Program-made: the position numbers and the translations under genes | Origin: Thermoproteota archaeon | GTDB taxonomy: Archaea; Thermoproteota; Thermoprotei; Thermoproteales; Thermocladiaceae | DNA length: 14,979 nucleotides | Reading direction: 5' to 3' | Assembly: GCA_013153895.1 (NCBI GenBank) | Contig: JAADDN010000195.1 | Location: 1 to 14,979, forward strand | The notes under the pieces: model-generated | The model's input: only the letters and a program-made list of their open reading frames with translations | Told to the model about the DNA's origin: nothing | Database searches by the model: none | Part shown: piece by piece, positions 7,221-14,075 of the stretch | How positions within the stretch are numbered: position 1 is the stretch's first letter | Layout: each line of letters starts with the position of its first letter

Positions 7221-8615
7221 TTAATAAGGTATCTGTTCTAGCCATGGGTACAGTTCCTTCAATTTTCTTATAGATTCCTCGATCTTCTCTTTTGGATACT
7301 CGTATGGTGGTAACTTACCTCTCAGATAGTCGTCATATGCTTTCAAGTCTAGTAGTCCGTGTCCGCATAGGAGGAAGAGTATTGTTTTTGGTTCATTCTT
7401 TCTCTTACATTCTAGTGCTATGTCTATGACTGCCTTTATAGCGTGAGCTGGTTCTGGTGCTGGTACTAGTCCTTCAGTTCTTGCGAATATTGTAGCTGCT
7501 TCAAATACTTCTACCTGATTGTATGCTCTTGCTTTGACTATGCCTTCCTTGACTAGTAAGCATAGTGTTGGTGCATCACCGTGATATCTTAGTCCTCCTG
7601 CATGTATTGGTGGTGGTGTGAAGTCGTGTCCTAGGGTATACATTTTTATTAGTGGTGTTAATCTAGCAGTATCTCCATGATCGTAAGTGTATATTCCCTT
7701 AGTTAATGTTGGACATGCTGTTGGTTCTACAGCTATCAGCTCAGGTACTTTTGGAGCCTTCTTCTGCACATATGCCTCATAGTAGAATGGCCAGAAGAGT
7801 CCTGAGAAGCTTGATCCTCCTCCTACGCATCCAACTATGACGTCAGGATACTCATCTATCTGTTTCAACTGTTCTAGAGCTTCTTGACCTATGACTGTCT
7901 GATGTATAAGTACGTGATTTAGTACGCTTCCTAGAGCATATTTAGTGCGGTCATGTGTTATAGCGTCTTCTATTGCCTCGCTTATAGCTATTCCTAGACT
8001 TCCAGGATGGTTAGGATCTTTCTCCAATATCTTTCTACCTGCCTCTGTCCTGTTGCTTGGGCTAGGTATGACTTCTGCTCCCCATAGCTCCATTAGGATC
8101 CTCCTATACGGCTTCTGTTCATAGCTGCATCTAACCATGTATACTGTAGCTTTTATGCCGAAGAACATGCAGCCGAAGGCTAGTGCACTACCCCACTGTC
8201 CTGCACCTGTCTCCGTGGTCAATCTTTCAACTCCCTCCTTAGCCGCATAGTATGCTTGTGCTACAGCTGTGTTAGGCTTATGACTTCCAGGTGGACTAAC
8301 TCCCTCATACTTGAAGTATATCTTCGCAGGAGTCTTCAAGTACTGTTCAAGTCTTACCGCTCGATATAGTGGTGTTGGTCTCCAGATCCTATATACTTCC
8401 CTCACCTCTTCAGGAATAGGTATCCACCTCTCATTACTGAACTCCTGTCTAACACACTCCTTAGGGAAGAGCCTCTCCATATCTTCAGGCTTTATTGGCT
8501 GACCATTGAATGGGTTTATGTATGGTGGAAGAGGCTTAGGAAGGTCTGGAAGTATGTTATACCAGTACTTTGGTATCTTATCCTCATCAAGAACTATCTT
8601 TCTTATGTTTGTCAC
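7221..8615 (-). CDS. trpB2: Tryptophan synthase beta chain-like protein (TrpB2 type)
   Basis: The 464-aa protein is a PLP-dependent fold type II enzyme of the TrpB2 subgroup, which is longer than TrpB1 and usually lacks a partner TrpA. Family members make L-tryptophan from indole and L-serine. The PLP lysine is Lys113 in PPGSHKPNTA. The catalytic-Glu region is TTETGAGQWG (133-142) and the PLP phosphate loop is CVGGGSSFSG (263-272). The TrpB2-specific N-terminal extension (residues ~1-80, with PKYWYNILPDLP) and the C-terminal LFLLCGHG segment (413-420) are present. The start is GTG at 8615; an in-frame TAG six codons upstream excludes longer forms. TTTATAA centred about 27 nt upstream provides a promoter. 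GAGGGATGAG just upstream resembles a ribosome binding site, so leaderless and led initiation are both possible. No trpA or other trp gene is in the window, so a role in indole salvage is plausible but inferred. Confidence 0.92.
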   Translation of the reverse strand: MTNIRKIVLDEDKIPKYWYNILPDLPKPLPPYINPFNGQPIKPEDMERLFPKECVRQEFSNERWIPIPEEVREVYRIWRPTPLYRAVRLEQYLKTPAKIYFKYEGVSPPGSHKPNTAVAQAYYAAKEGVERLTTETGAGQWGSALAFGCMFFGIKATVYMVRCSYEQKPYRRILMELWGAEVIPSPSNRTEAGRKILEKDPNHPGSLGIAISEAIEDAITHDRTKYALGSVLNHVLIHQTVIGQEALEQLKQIDEYPDVIVGCVGGGSSFSGLFWPFYYEAYVQKKAPKVPELIAVEPTACPTLTKGIYTYDHGDTARLTPLIKMYTLGHDFTPPPIHAGGLRYHGDAPTLCLLVKEGIVKARAYNQVEVFEAATIFARTEGLVPAPEPAHAIKAVIDIALECKRKNEPKTILFLLCGHGLLDLKAYDDYLRGKLPPYEYPKEKIEESIRKLKELYPWLEQIPY

Positions 8616-8638
8616 GTCCTTCTCATCCCTCTACTAAG

Positions 8639-8645
8639 TTATAAA
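8639..8645 (-). promoter_or_regulatory. TATA-like box for trpB2
   Basis: On the minus strand this reads TTTATAA, centred about 27 nt upstream of the GTG at 8615. That is the normal distance between an archaeal TATA box and a transcription start at or next to the start codon. It lies in the 77-bp gap between the KaiC-like gene and trpB2, implying trpB2 has its own promoter. Confidence 0.55.
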
Positions 8646-8692
8646 GCATTACTCATAACGAGGTTACTAGTGTACAAATATGGTTACCATGT

Positions 8693-9460
8693 TCAGAACA
8701 TCACAGTACTAATATATGGTACGTGCACGTTTCTCAATCTTCCCTTAATGTACACTCCTCTACCTCTCTCAACACCAATCTCATATATTCCAGGCTCGAC
8801 AGGTCTCCACCTCATCTTTCTTATGAATAGGAATCTCCTGAAATCTCCAGTACTTGTTCTTGCTATACCTAGCACAAACACTCCAGATGCTAGAAACTCC
8901 TCTACACCATACCTAGATAATGCATTACTTCCTGAAGGTATCTCAGTAGTTATGATTGTTGTTGCACCAATCTTCTTCTCTATCTCTAGAACTAAGGTTC
9001 TAATGTACTCTCGCAGTACTTGTACATCTTTCTCTAACGTTACTAGAGGAGCTATAGGATCAATAACTAGTCTAGTAGCTTTCAACCACTTAACATACTC
9101 TGCTATAGACATGACTATGGACTTAGCTACAGCTGTAGGATCCTTCTCACGAATCTTCTCTATAAGCTCAGTCTCAGGAGTAAGAACCTCTAGAAGACCT
9201 TCACTACGTAGATACTCTATATCCCACCCAAACGCGTATGCTCCCTTCACGAACTGTGTATAATCTTCATCAACTGATACATATATACCAGGCTCACCAT
9301 GTTTTACAGCTCCACCTATGAGGAAGGTCAGCGAGAATATTGTCTTACATGTTCCTGTCTCTCCTGTGACAAGGTATGTCCTACCTCTAGGCAGTCCTCC
9401 ACCAAGTATGTCATCTAGACCATCTATTCCTGTTGGTGCTAGATCTAGCTCGTCAGACAT
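8693..9460 (-). CDS. KaiC-like RecA-superfamily ATPase
   Basis: This 255-aa single-domain protein belongs to the archaeal KaiC/GvpD/RadA-like family. It begins with the typical LAPTGIDGLDDILGGGLPRG (residues 7-26). Walker A is GETGTCKT (33-40), the acidic pair DE (64-65) is where KaiC has its catalytic glutamates, Walker B is LVIDP (131-135), and TTEIPSG (171-177) and GVEEFLASGVFVL (185-197) complete the core. RKMRWRPVEPGIYEI (214-228) is the usual C-terminal strand region. Such single-KaiC proteins are common in archaea and are thought to act as signalling or phospho-switch ATPases; their partners are largely unknown. It starts at ATG 9460. The upstream gap holds a palindrome shared with a divergent AbrB-like regulator, so that regulator may control it. 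Nothing links it mechanistically to the following trpB2 gene. Confidence 0.85.
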   Translation of the reverse strand: MSDELDLAPTGIDGLDDILGGGLPRGRTYLVTGETGTCKTIFSLTFLIGGAVKHGEPGIYVSVDEDYTQFVKGAYAFGWDIEYLRSEGLLEVLTPETELIEKIREKDPTAVAKSIVMSIAEYVKWLKATRLVIDPIAPLVTLEKDVQVLREYIRTLVLEIEKKIGATTIITTEIPSGSNALSRYGVEEFLASGVFVLGIARTSTGDFRRFLFIRKMRWRPVEPGIYEIGVERGRGVYIKGRLRNVHVPYISTVMF

Positions 9461-9486
9461 AGGTTATATATGACACTACATGTGAG

Positions 9487-9502
9487 ATAGTTTAAAAACT
9501 AT
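9487..9502. promoter_or_regulatory. Palindromic operator candidate with TATA core between divergent genes
   Basis: ATAGTTT-AA-AAACTAT is an inverted repeat with 7-bp perfect arms. Allowing one mismatch it extends to 9484-9505. Its T/A centre can serve as a TATA box in both directions. It lies about 35 nt from ATG 9460 (short leader) and about 43 nt from TTG 9538, leaving room for the AGGGATC ribosome-binding-site-like sequence at 9527-9533. A symmetric site over a shared promoter suits autoregulation by the dimeric AbrB-type protein encoded next to it. That binding is inferred. Confidence 0.5.
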
Positions 9503-9537
9503 GTCTCTCAACGATAATACAGTGCTAGGGATCTAAA

Positions 9538-9846
9538 TTGAGGAGAGGAGCAAAAGGATACGACATAACGAGCCTACCGTACAAGGTGAAGGTATACGTG
9601 AACAATCAAGTACTAATACCCGCTAAGCTAGTCCGCACTCTCGGAATAACAAGCTGGAGATATGCTGACATAGTGATAAGATATAGAGACCAGATCATAA
9701 CTATAAAAAATGCTAGACTACTCAGAACAAGACACACAGACTCAAGACAGTTCACGATACCTAAAGAAATAAGAGACAGATATGGAATAAAGCCTGGAGA
9801 TGAGATAGAGGTTTTAGAGATCAGAAGACCAACAGCTGAAGAATGA
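9538..9846 (+). CDS. Tandem AbrB/SpoVT-type swapped-hairpin DNA-binding protein
   Basis: The 102-aa protein contains two successive swapped-hairpin half-domains. The first is VYVNNQVLIPAKLVRTLGI (residues 19-37) continuing to about 55. The second is SRQFTIPKEIRDRYGIKPGDEIEVLEI (69-95), the classic AbrB/MazE signature. One chain therefore resembles an AbrB dimer. The family binds DNA as a transcription regulator or as the antitoxin of a toxin-antitoxin pair. The start is a TTG at 9538; an in-frame TAG at 9526 rules out longer forms, and AGGGATC four nucleotides upstream acts as the likely ribosome binding site. Its TGA overlaps the next gene's ATG (ATGA at 9843-9846), so the two are translationally coupled. 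I infer a regulator/antitoxin role toward that neighbour. Confidence 0.82.
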   Translation: MRRGAKGYDITSLPYKVKVYVNNQVLIPAKLVRTLGITSWRYADIVIRYRDQIITIKNARLLRTRHTDSRQFTIPKEIRDRYGIKPGDEIEVLEIRRPTAEE

Positions 9847-10205
9847 GACATAGCATACTCCTACTCTACGAAGAATTGAATAAGAGGGGAATAGAGTGGA
9901 CTCTAGGACCCATCTCTCTAGCATTCTCTCTAGGCCTCACATATGAGCCTAACCTAGACCTTGCAATATATGTTGAAGATATTGCAAGAATAGACATTAA
10001 AGAACTATTGAGATGGGGAATAATCAAGATATTTAAGGTATCTGAGCCAGGATTCTCTAATAGAGCAATATATGTGAGAGGTCTACCATGCATATCACTA
10101 ATAGACATATTGAGATCACTAGACCTCAACCCTAATTACCCGCTTATTAGGAGAATTTTAGAGAAGTCCTCTAGCTTTAAGAAGATTCTTAACCCAACCT
10201 GCTAA
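9843..10205 (+). CDS. Small protein resembling a degenerate nucleotidyltransferase, paired with AbrB-like gene
   Basis: The family is not certain. The 120-aa sequence has the layout of a small nucleotidyltransferase-fold protein of the AbiEii/MNT kind. An N-terminal helix LLLYEELNKRGIEW (residues 6-19) is followed by TLGPISLAFSLGLTYEPNLDLAIYV (20-44), which lines up with the usual LiGGxAxxxxG...DxDi pattern. The C-terminal YVRGLPCISLIDIL (77-90) resembles the segment that follows the catalytic core. However, the GG motif reads GP and the metal-binding DxD reads DLA, so catalysis is doubtful. It begins in a 4-nt ATGA overlap with the AbrB-like gene, an arrangement typical of toxin-antitoxin operons. 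Its last 48 bp overlap the end of the convergent ring-nuclease gene. An alternative is an unrelated small crenarchaeal protein family. Confidence 0.55.
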   Translation: MRHSILLLYEELNKRGIEWTLGPISLAFSLGLTYEPNLDLAIYVEDIARIDIKELLRWGIIKIFKVSEPGFSNRAIYVRGLPCISLIDILRSLDLNPNYPLIRRILEKSSSFKKILNPTC

Positions 10206-11018
10206 TCTATAACCTTCACCAGTCTTCTCTAATATACCTCTATCAAGCATCTCATCAACATCTACACCAAGCATCTCTAGAACAGATCTTGGTAGTTCAT
10301 CTTCACCTATTTTTGATGCTAATTGTATGAACTTAGGATCTACATCTATTGGAAGTAGTGGAAGATCTATAACCTGTCTAAAACTTTCATGAATGTATAC
10401 TACCTTAGAGGCACCAAACATGAGTCCTATTATCGTTGCGTAGGTACACTCAGGTTTGTATCCTCCTACAGGCATTATAATTATCCTATAACCATTCCTA
10501 CTTAGGTTAAGTATGGTCATCGCATACTTGTCTAAGAGATCTTTCAATCCCTCCTCTCTGAAGAACTCCACAGATGTTCCAAACCCCTTAAGCTCAACTA
10601 TCTCAGATACTACATTACAGTCCTCTCTCAAGTGAGCACAAACCTTCAACTTCTCGTCAATGAACTTCCTTATCAAGTGAGCACAGAACCTACAGTTATC
10701 AGTATCAGTAGGATAGAGATATATTCTAAGCTCAGTTAAGTACTTAGAGAGTGACCAATCATCTAAAAATCCTAAAATAACATTGAGCTCAGCAGACATA
10801 GCACGAGGATCACTACACAGAAGATTATAGATAAGGTTAAAGAGATCATTCTTCTCAACATATGCTCTCCTATACATCTCTTGATCAGGATCCTCAGGTC
10901 TAAGCTTCCCAGCATTCTTCAACTTCTTCCTAAGATCTTCAGGAATCTCCTCACGATTAGATGCATTTACGAGAATCGATGTTCCAACAGTAACTAGAAA
11001 AGCAGCTTTCCTCTCCAC
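10158..11018 (-). CDS. crn1: CARF-domain ring nuclease (Crn1/APE2256 family)
   Basis: The 286-aa protein matches the APE2256-type CRISPR-associated family that contains Sulfolobus Sso1393 and Sso2081. These ring nucleases cut cyclic tetra-adenylate and switch off the type III CRISPR alarm. An N-terminal CARF Rossmann domain starts with FLVTVGTSILVNA (residues 7-19); Ser14 corresponds to the catalytic Ser of the family. AELNVIL (76-82) and YPTDTDNC (102-109) are conserved landmarks, and MPVGGYKPECTYA (182-194) holds Lys188, the second catalytic residue. The C-terminal ~55 residues (VLEMLGVDVDEMLDRGILEKT) form a winged-helix-like tail. Four cysteines at 109, 112, 127 and 134 are an unusual cluster. 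Translation starts at GTG 11018, 34 bp after the herA stop, with a TATA-like CTTTTAATT 27 nt upstream. The gene may thus be both in the operon and separately promoted. Activity and ring size specificity are inferred from family. Confidence 0.85.
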   Translation of the reverse strand: MERKAAFLVTVGTSILVNASNREEIPEDLRKKLKNAGKLRPEDPDQEMYRRAYVEKNDLFNLIYNLLCSDPRAMSAELNVILGFLDDWSLSKYLTELRIYLYPTDTDNCRFCAHLIRKFIDEKLKVCAHLREDCNVVSEIVELKGFGTSVEFFREEGLKDLLDKYAMTILNLSRNGYRIIIMPVGGYKPECTYATIIGLMFGASKVVYIHESFRQVIDLPLLPIDVDPKFIQLASKIGEDELPRSVLEMLGVDVDEMLDRGILEKTGEGYRLAGWVKNLLKARGLL

Positions 11019-11040
11019 ACATACATGCTGAAGATCACAT

Positions 11041-11049
11041 AATTAAAAG
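11041..11049 (-). promoter_or_regulatory. TATA-like box for the ring nuclease gene
   Basis: The minus strand reads CTTTTAATT, centred about 27 nt upstream of the GTG at 11018, inside the herA-crn1 gap. It would give a leaderless crn1 mRNA independent of the cas6-nurA-herA transcript. Confidence 0.4.
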
Positions 11050-11052
11050 TTC

Positions 11053-12945
11053 TCATCCAACATGAATAGTCTTAGCTGGATCAAGCTTCACAAGTATAGG
11101 CATCCTATATATGAAAGATCTAACATATGCTAGACCTGGAGGAGCAAGAATAAGGATCCTCCTCTCCTTAGCTGGAACACCAAGCTTCTCAAGAATCTTC
11201 TCCTCACTTCTAAGAATAACCTTCGTATTAGTAAGCTGAAGAACAAGATCATTCAAATCATCCGGACTATGAGTAGCAAATACCAGACCTATACCACGAG
11301 CTCTACCTAACCTAGCTAACATTGTTAGATATCTCTCAACAAGCTCTTTCTCAGATTCCTCACGAGTCTGAGGAAAGAACAAGTGAGCCTCATCTATTGC
11401 AATTATAACACTACTACGTTTACCACTCTTCCTTATCCACTCTTTCTCAACAAACTTGTACAATCTATCGAGTACCCTATACACTACTAATCTTTCCTGT
11501 GCTATAGAAGTCTCTCTTAGATCAACTATCACATAATCACTTCCAAATACCTCATCATAGTTGGGCTCTGTTATCTCCACAGTGAGATCACCATAACCTT
11601 CAATGCTTACACATAATGCTACATCGAAGAGATCTGTCTCTATTAATGATAGAAATCCTCTAATTATGTTTTCTAGAGTACCTTTGTGAACACCTATCTT
11701 GTCAGCAATGTATTGATATACCATTATGTTTCTCTTACCCATCTGATCGAGACTATGGAACATAAAATCGTATAGATCTCTCAACGTGATTCCATGCTTC
11801 CTGACCTCTCTAACAAGGTTATTATAGTCTAAATTATCAGCTGCAGAACTCTCTCCCTTATAAATCTTTAAATACTCTCTAACAAGTTCTAGAAGAATTT
11901 TCCTATAGAACATTCTTGCCTGAGCTGTGAAGACTGCAGATAGTCTAGGAAGTATTAGTATCACGTTGCTTGTAGTGAGTGCCCATGGATATATCACGAT
12001 CTTGACATCATTATCGTTTACTGACGCATCTATGATTAATCTTCTTATGATTATGTGCTTCTTCTCTCTATTAAATCTGTAGAGTACTCTTATCTTCCTT
12101 ATCCTATATCTTAGTCCGAAGCCTCTAAACACGTTTTTGAAGTATATTTCAGCTATGTTTCTCGATACTTCTCTCGCAAATTCTCTAACAAGATCTGAAC
12201 TTCTCTCACCTTCTTTAAGTTCTACTCTCCTCATTATTAGGTTAAGTAGTCTAGATGTTATTGGAAGTATTACAGTTATCTTCTTAACATCGCTCGATAT
12301 TATATGATGATAATGTCCAACAACGTCTAAGACTACTGCTCTACCTATCCTGTTTCTCAGTATCTCATATATGAGATTCTTCAGAAATACTGTCTTACCA
12401 CTTCCTGTTGTTCCAACAACGAGGATATGATGTCTCAATGCTTGTTCTGTAAGTCTCACTCTCTCGCTCTTAAGCTCTTCTCCTGTAGGTAGTGATAGAC
12501 TTCCAATCTCTATCCCATGCTCAGGTAGACCAAGCATCTTAGAGACCTCTCCCTCTCTGGGTAACCTAACTCGAGAATGTATATCAACTGGTGTCATTGG
12601 TGCTGAACATCTATCATCTACGCACTCTATAACTAAGTCAAGAGTTATAAGCCTTGGAAGTGGTGATAAATCAACAGCAAGTTCCTGCTCAAGAGAGATT
12701 ACAGGCGTCTTAGATATAGCATATATGTCTTGAGTAACTATCTCTGATACACGTGCAAGATATCTACGTGAGCTAGACTCTACAACCAGGAAGGAGCCTA
12801 CAGAGATCTTAACAGACTCTGGAGAACAGTCAGTTATTGCGTGAACCTTAGCTTCCTCAAGAGCAACCTTACTTGGAAGTTGTCGACTTACAACAGCTAT
12901 ATACTCTCTACAGTCCACGTACTCTCTACACTGAGTAACCTCCAT
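11053..12945 (-). CDS. herA: HerA DNA translocase/helicase
   Basis: This 630-aa protein is a HerA/FtsK-superfamily hexameric translocase (DUF87). It powers DNA-end resection with the NurA nuclease, usually alongside Mre11-Rad50. The N-terminal ~150 residues form the beta-barrel HAS region. Walker A is GTTGSGKT (178-185), followed by VVLDVVGHYH (204-213). Walker B is VIIAIDEAH (513-521), and FATHSPDDL (556-564) is the motif III segment; RLGRARGIG (545-553) contains arginine-finger candidates. The C-terminal LAYVRSFIYRMPILVKL is typical. Length exceeds the ~500 aa of well-known archaeal HerA proteins, with extra residues between Walker A and B (about 240-440), as if an insertion elaborates the core. 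The start is ATG 12945, 53 bp after nurA on the same strand. The first residues carry a short repeat (CREYV-DCREYI). It could be a CRISPR-linked paralogue rather than the housekeeping copy. Confidence 0.92.
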   Translation of the reverse strand: MEVTQCREYVDCREYIAVVSRQLPSKVALEEAKVHAITDCSPESVKISVGSFLVVESSSRRYLARVSEIVTQDIYAISKTPVISLEQELAVDLSPLPRLITLDLVIECVDDRCSAPMTPVDIHSRVRLPREGEVSKMLGLPEHGIEIGSLSLPTGEELKSERVRLTEQALRHHILVVGTTGSGKTVFLKNLIYEILRNRIGRAVVLDVVGHYHHIISSDVKKITVILPITSRLLNLIMRRVELKEGERSSDLVREFAREVSRNIAEIYFKNVFRGFGLRYRIRKIRVLYRFNREKKHIIIRRLIIDASVNDNDVKIVIYPWALTTSNVILILPRLSAVFTAQARMFYRKILLELVREYLKIYKGESSAADNLDYNNLVREVRKHGITLRDLYDFMFHSLDQMGKRNIMVYQYIADKIGVHKGTLENIIRGFLSLIETDLFDVALCVSIEGYGDLTVEITEPNYDEVFGSDYVIVDLRETSIAQERLVVYRVLDRLYKFVEKEWIRKSGKRSSVIIAIDEAHLFFPQTREESEKELVERYLTMLARLGRARGIGLVFATHSPDDLNDLVLQLTNTKVILRSEEKILEKLGVPAKERRILILAPPGLAYVRSFIYRMPILVKLDPAKTIHVG

Positions 12946-12998
12946 ATACCTAGTTCACTGATAATTAATGAGAGGAGATTAGGATAAACATTACGCTA

Positions 12999-14075
12999 CT
13001 ACTCAGCTAACTCTCTTATCGAGCTCACAAGTGATTCAAAACCTTCATATGTTGGACTAAGAGGAGTTATACTCCAGAGGTATAGGAATATGCTTGAGCA
13101 TGCTCTCTTACAGGTCCTATCAGCTAGCTCTATAGGCTTAGGTACTCCATTATGAGTAAGTAACTGTGCTATCTGATCCTTAACCTCATATAGGAAATCC
13201 TCATTAAGAGTCTCAAGTCTTATAACGCTCAAGGCTGAGCCTATCCTAGAGACAAGGTATCCCATATATTTCTCAAAGTACTTATCCTCTATCTTCACTG
13301 TAAGTCTCAGAGTACCTATGTATACTGACGCTACCTCACTCCTCTTAAGTATCTTGTTAGCTTTAATTATTGCTATATAATCATCAGATGCTCCTAATCC
13401 CTCAAGTCTCGCAAGATACCTACTCTGTGTAAGTCTCTTAACTATACATACAACCTTGTCCTCTCTTCCCCGTAGAAGATTGAGTCTCTCCTCTATTAGA
13501 CCTATATAGATGTTTGAGTATATGCTTTCTACTGTAGCTATCACCTTTGGAGTATGAAATAGTGGTCCATCTATCAGAAGTATACCTGAACCATCCCATC
13601 TTCTAATCATCTCATTCTCCATGCTTACCCTCATCTCATCTTGCATAGTCTTCTCACTAAACGTTCCATCAAACACCTTATTGATGAATCTGGATCTCGT
13701 GTAAAATATTGAGCTTAGTTTCTCTAAAATGTTCTCTAGTTCTCTACTTGCTCTACATCTTGGTCTAATACCTATCCACCTGGTATCTATCAGTCTCGGA
13801 CATATTTCAACCCTAGATCCAACAAGAGCACCAGCTACAAGCATGAGATCTAGACCAGCGACCCTCAACGTTCTTGTAGACGCATCTAACCCCCAGAACC
13901 TCCTATCTATAGGCTCATACTTGCTCACCTTATCTATCACATTATCAACATACTCTACCTCTATTACACCACCTTTAACATCCTCACTAACATCTACATC
14001 ATCCTCCTCAACAATATCCCCTATCATTCGAGATATCTCTAACAACGTGTTAACTATGAGATCTCTCACATTCAT
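12999..14075 (-). CDS. nurA: NurA 5'-3' nuclease
   Basis: The 358-aa protein has the NurA domain, an RNase H-like nuclease that resects 5' strands of DNA ends inside the HerA ring. Motifs in order are GLDAST with Asp64, the acidic MENEM region (Glu153, Glu155), LLIDGPLFH with Asp169, VKRLTQS with Lys213, and ELADRTCK with Asp319. Together these give the two-metal acidic set of the family. The start ATG at 14075 overlaps the stop of cas6 (ATGA), so synthesis of the two proteins is coupled. A strong ribosome binding site GAGGAGAG lies four nucleotides upstream. HerA is encoded 53 bp downstream in the same direction. The combination with cas6 rather than mre11-rad50 is the unusual point. NurA identity is secure from motifs plus the HerA neighbour; its natural substrate in this operon is inferred. 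Confidence 0.9.
   Translation of the reverse strand: MNVRDLIVNTLLEISRMIGDIVEEDDVDVSEDVKGGVIEVEYVDNVIDKVSKYEPIDRRFWGLDASTRTLRVAGLDLMLVAGALVGSRVEICPRLIDTRWIGIRPRCRASRELENILEKLSSIFYTRSRFINKVFDGTFSEKTMQDEMRVSMENEMIRRWDGSGILLIDGPLFHTPKVIATVESIYSNIYIGLIEERLNLLRGREDKVVCIVKRLTQSRYLARLEGLGASDDYIAIIKANKILKRSEVASVYIGTLRLTVKIEDKYFEKYMGYLVSRIGSALSVIRLETLNEDFLYEVKDQIAQLLTHNGVPKPIELADRTCKRACSSIFLYLWSITPLSPTYEGFESLVSSIRELAE

Noticed and set aside
8670..9263. A 197-codon open frame on the plus strand
   Set aside because: It is antisense to the well-supported KaiC-like gene, has no family motif, and its composition is that of a reverse-complement shadow.
9866..10129. An open frame antisense to the 120-aa gene
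   Set aside because: The plus-strand gene has a coupled start with its neighbour, while the antisense frame has no supporting signal.
11019..11052. Transcription terminator separating herA and crn1
   Set aside because: The T-rich stretch is better explained as a TATA-like element at the right distance from the crn1 start, and no longer U-tract is present.
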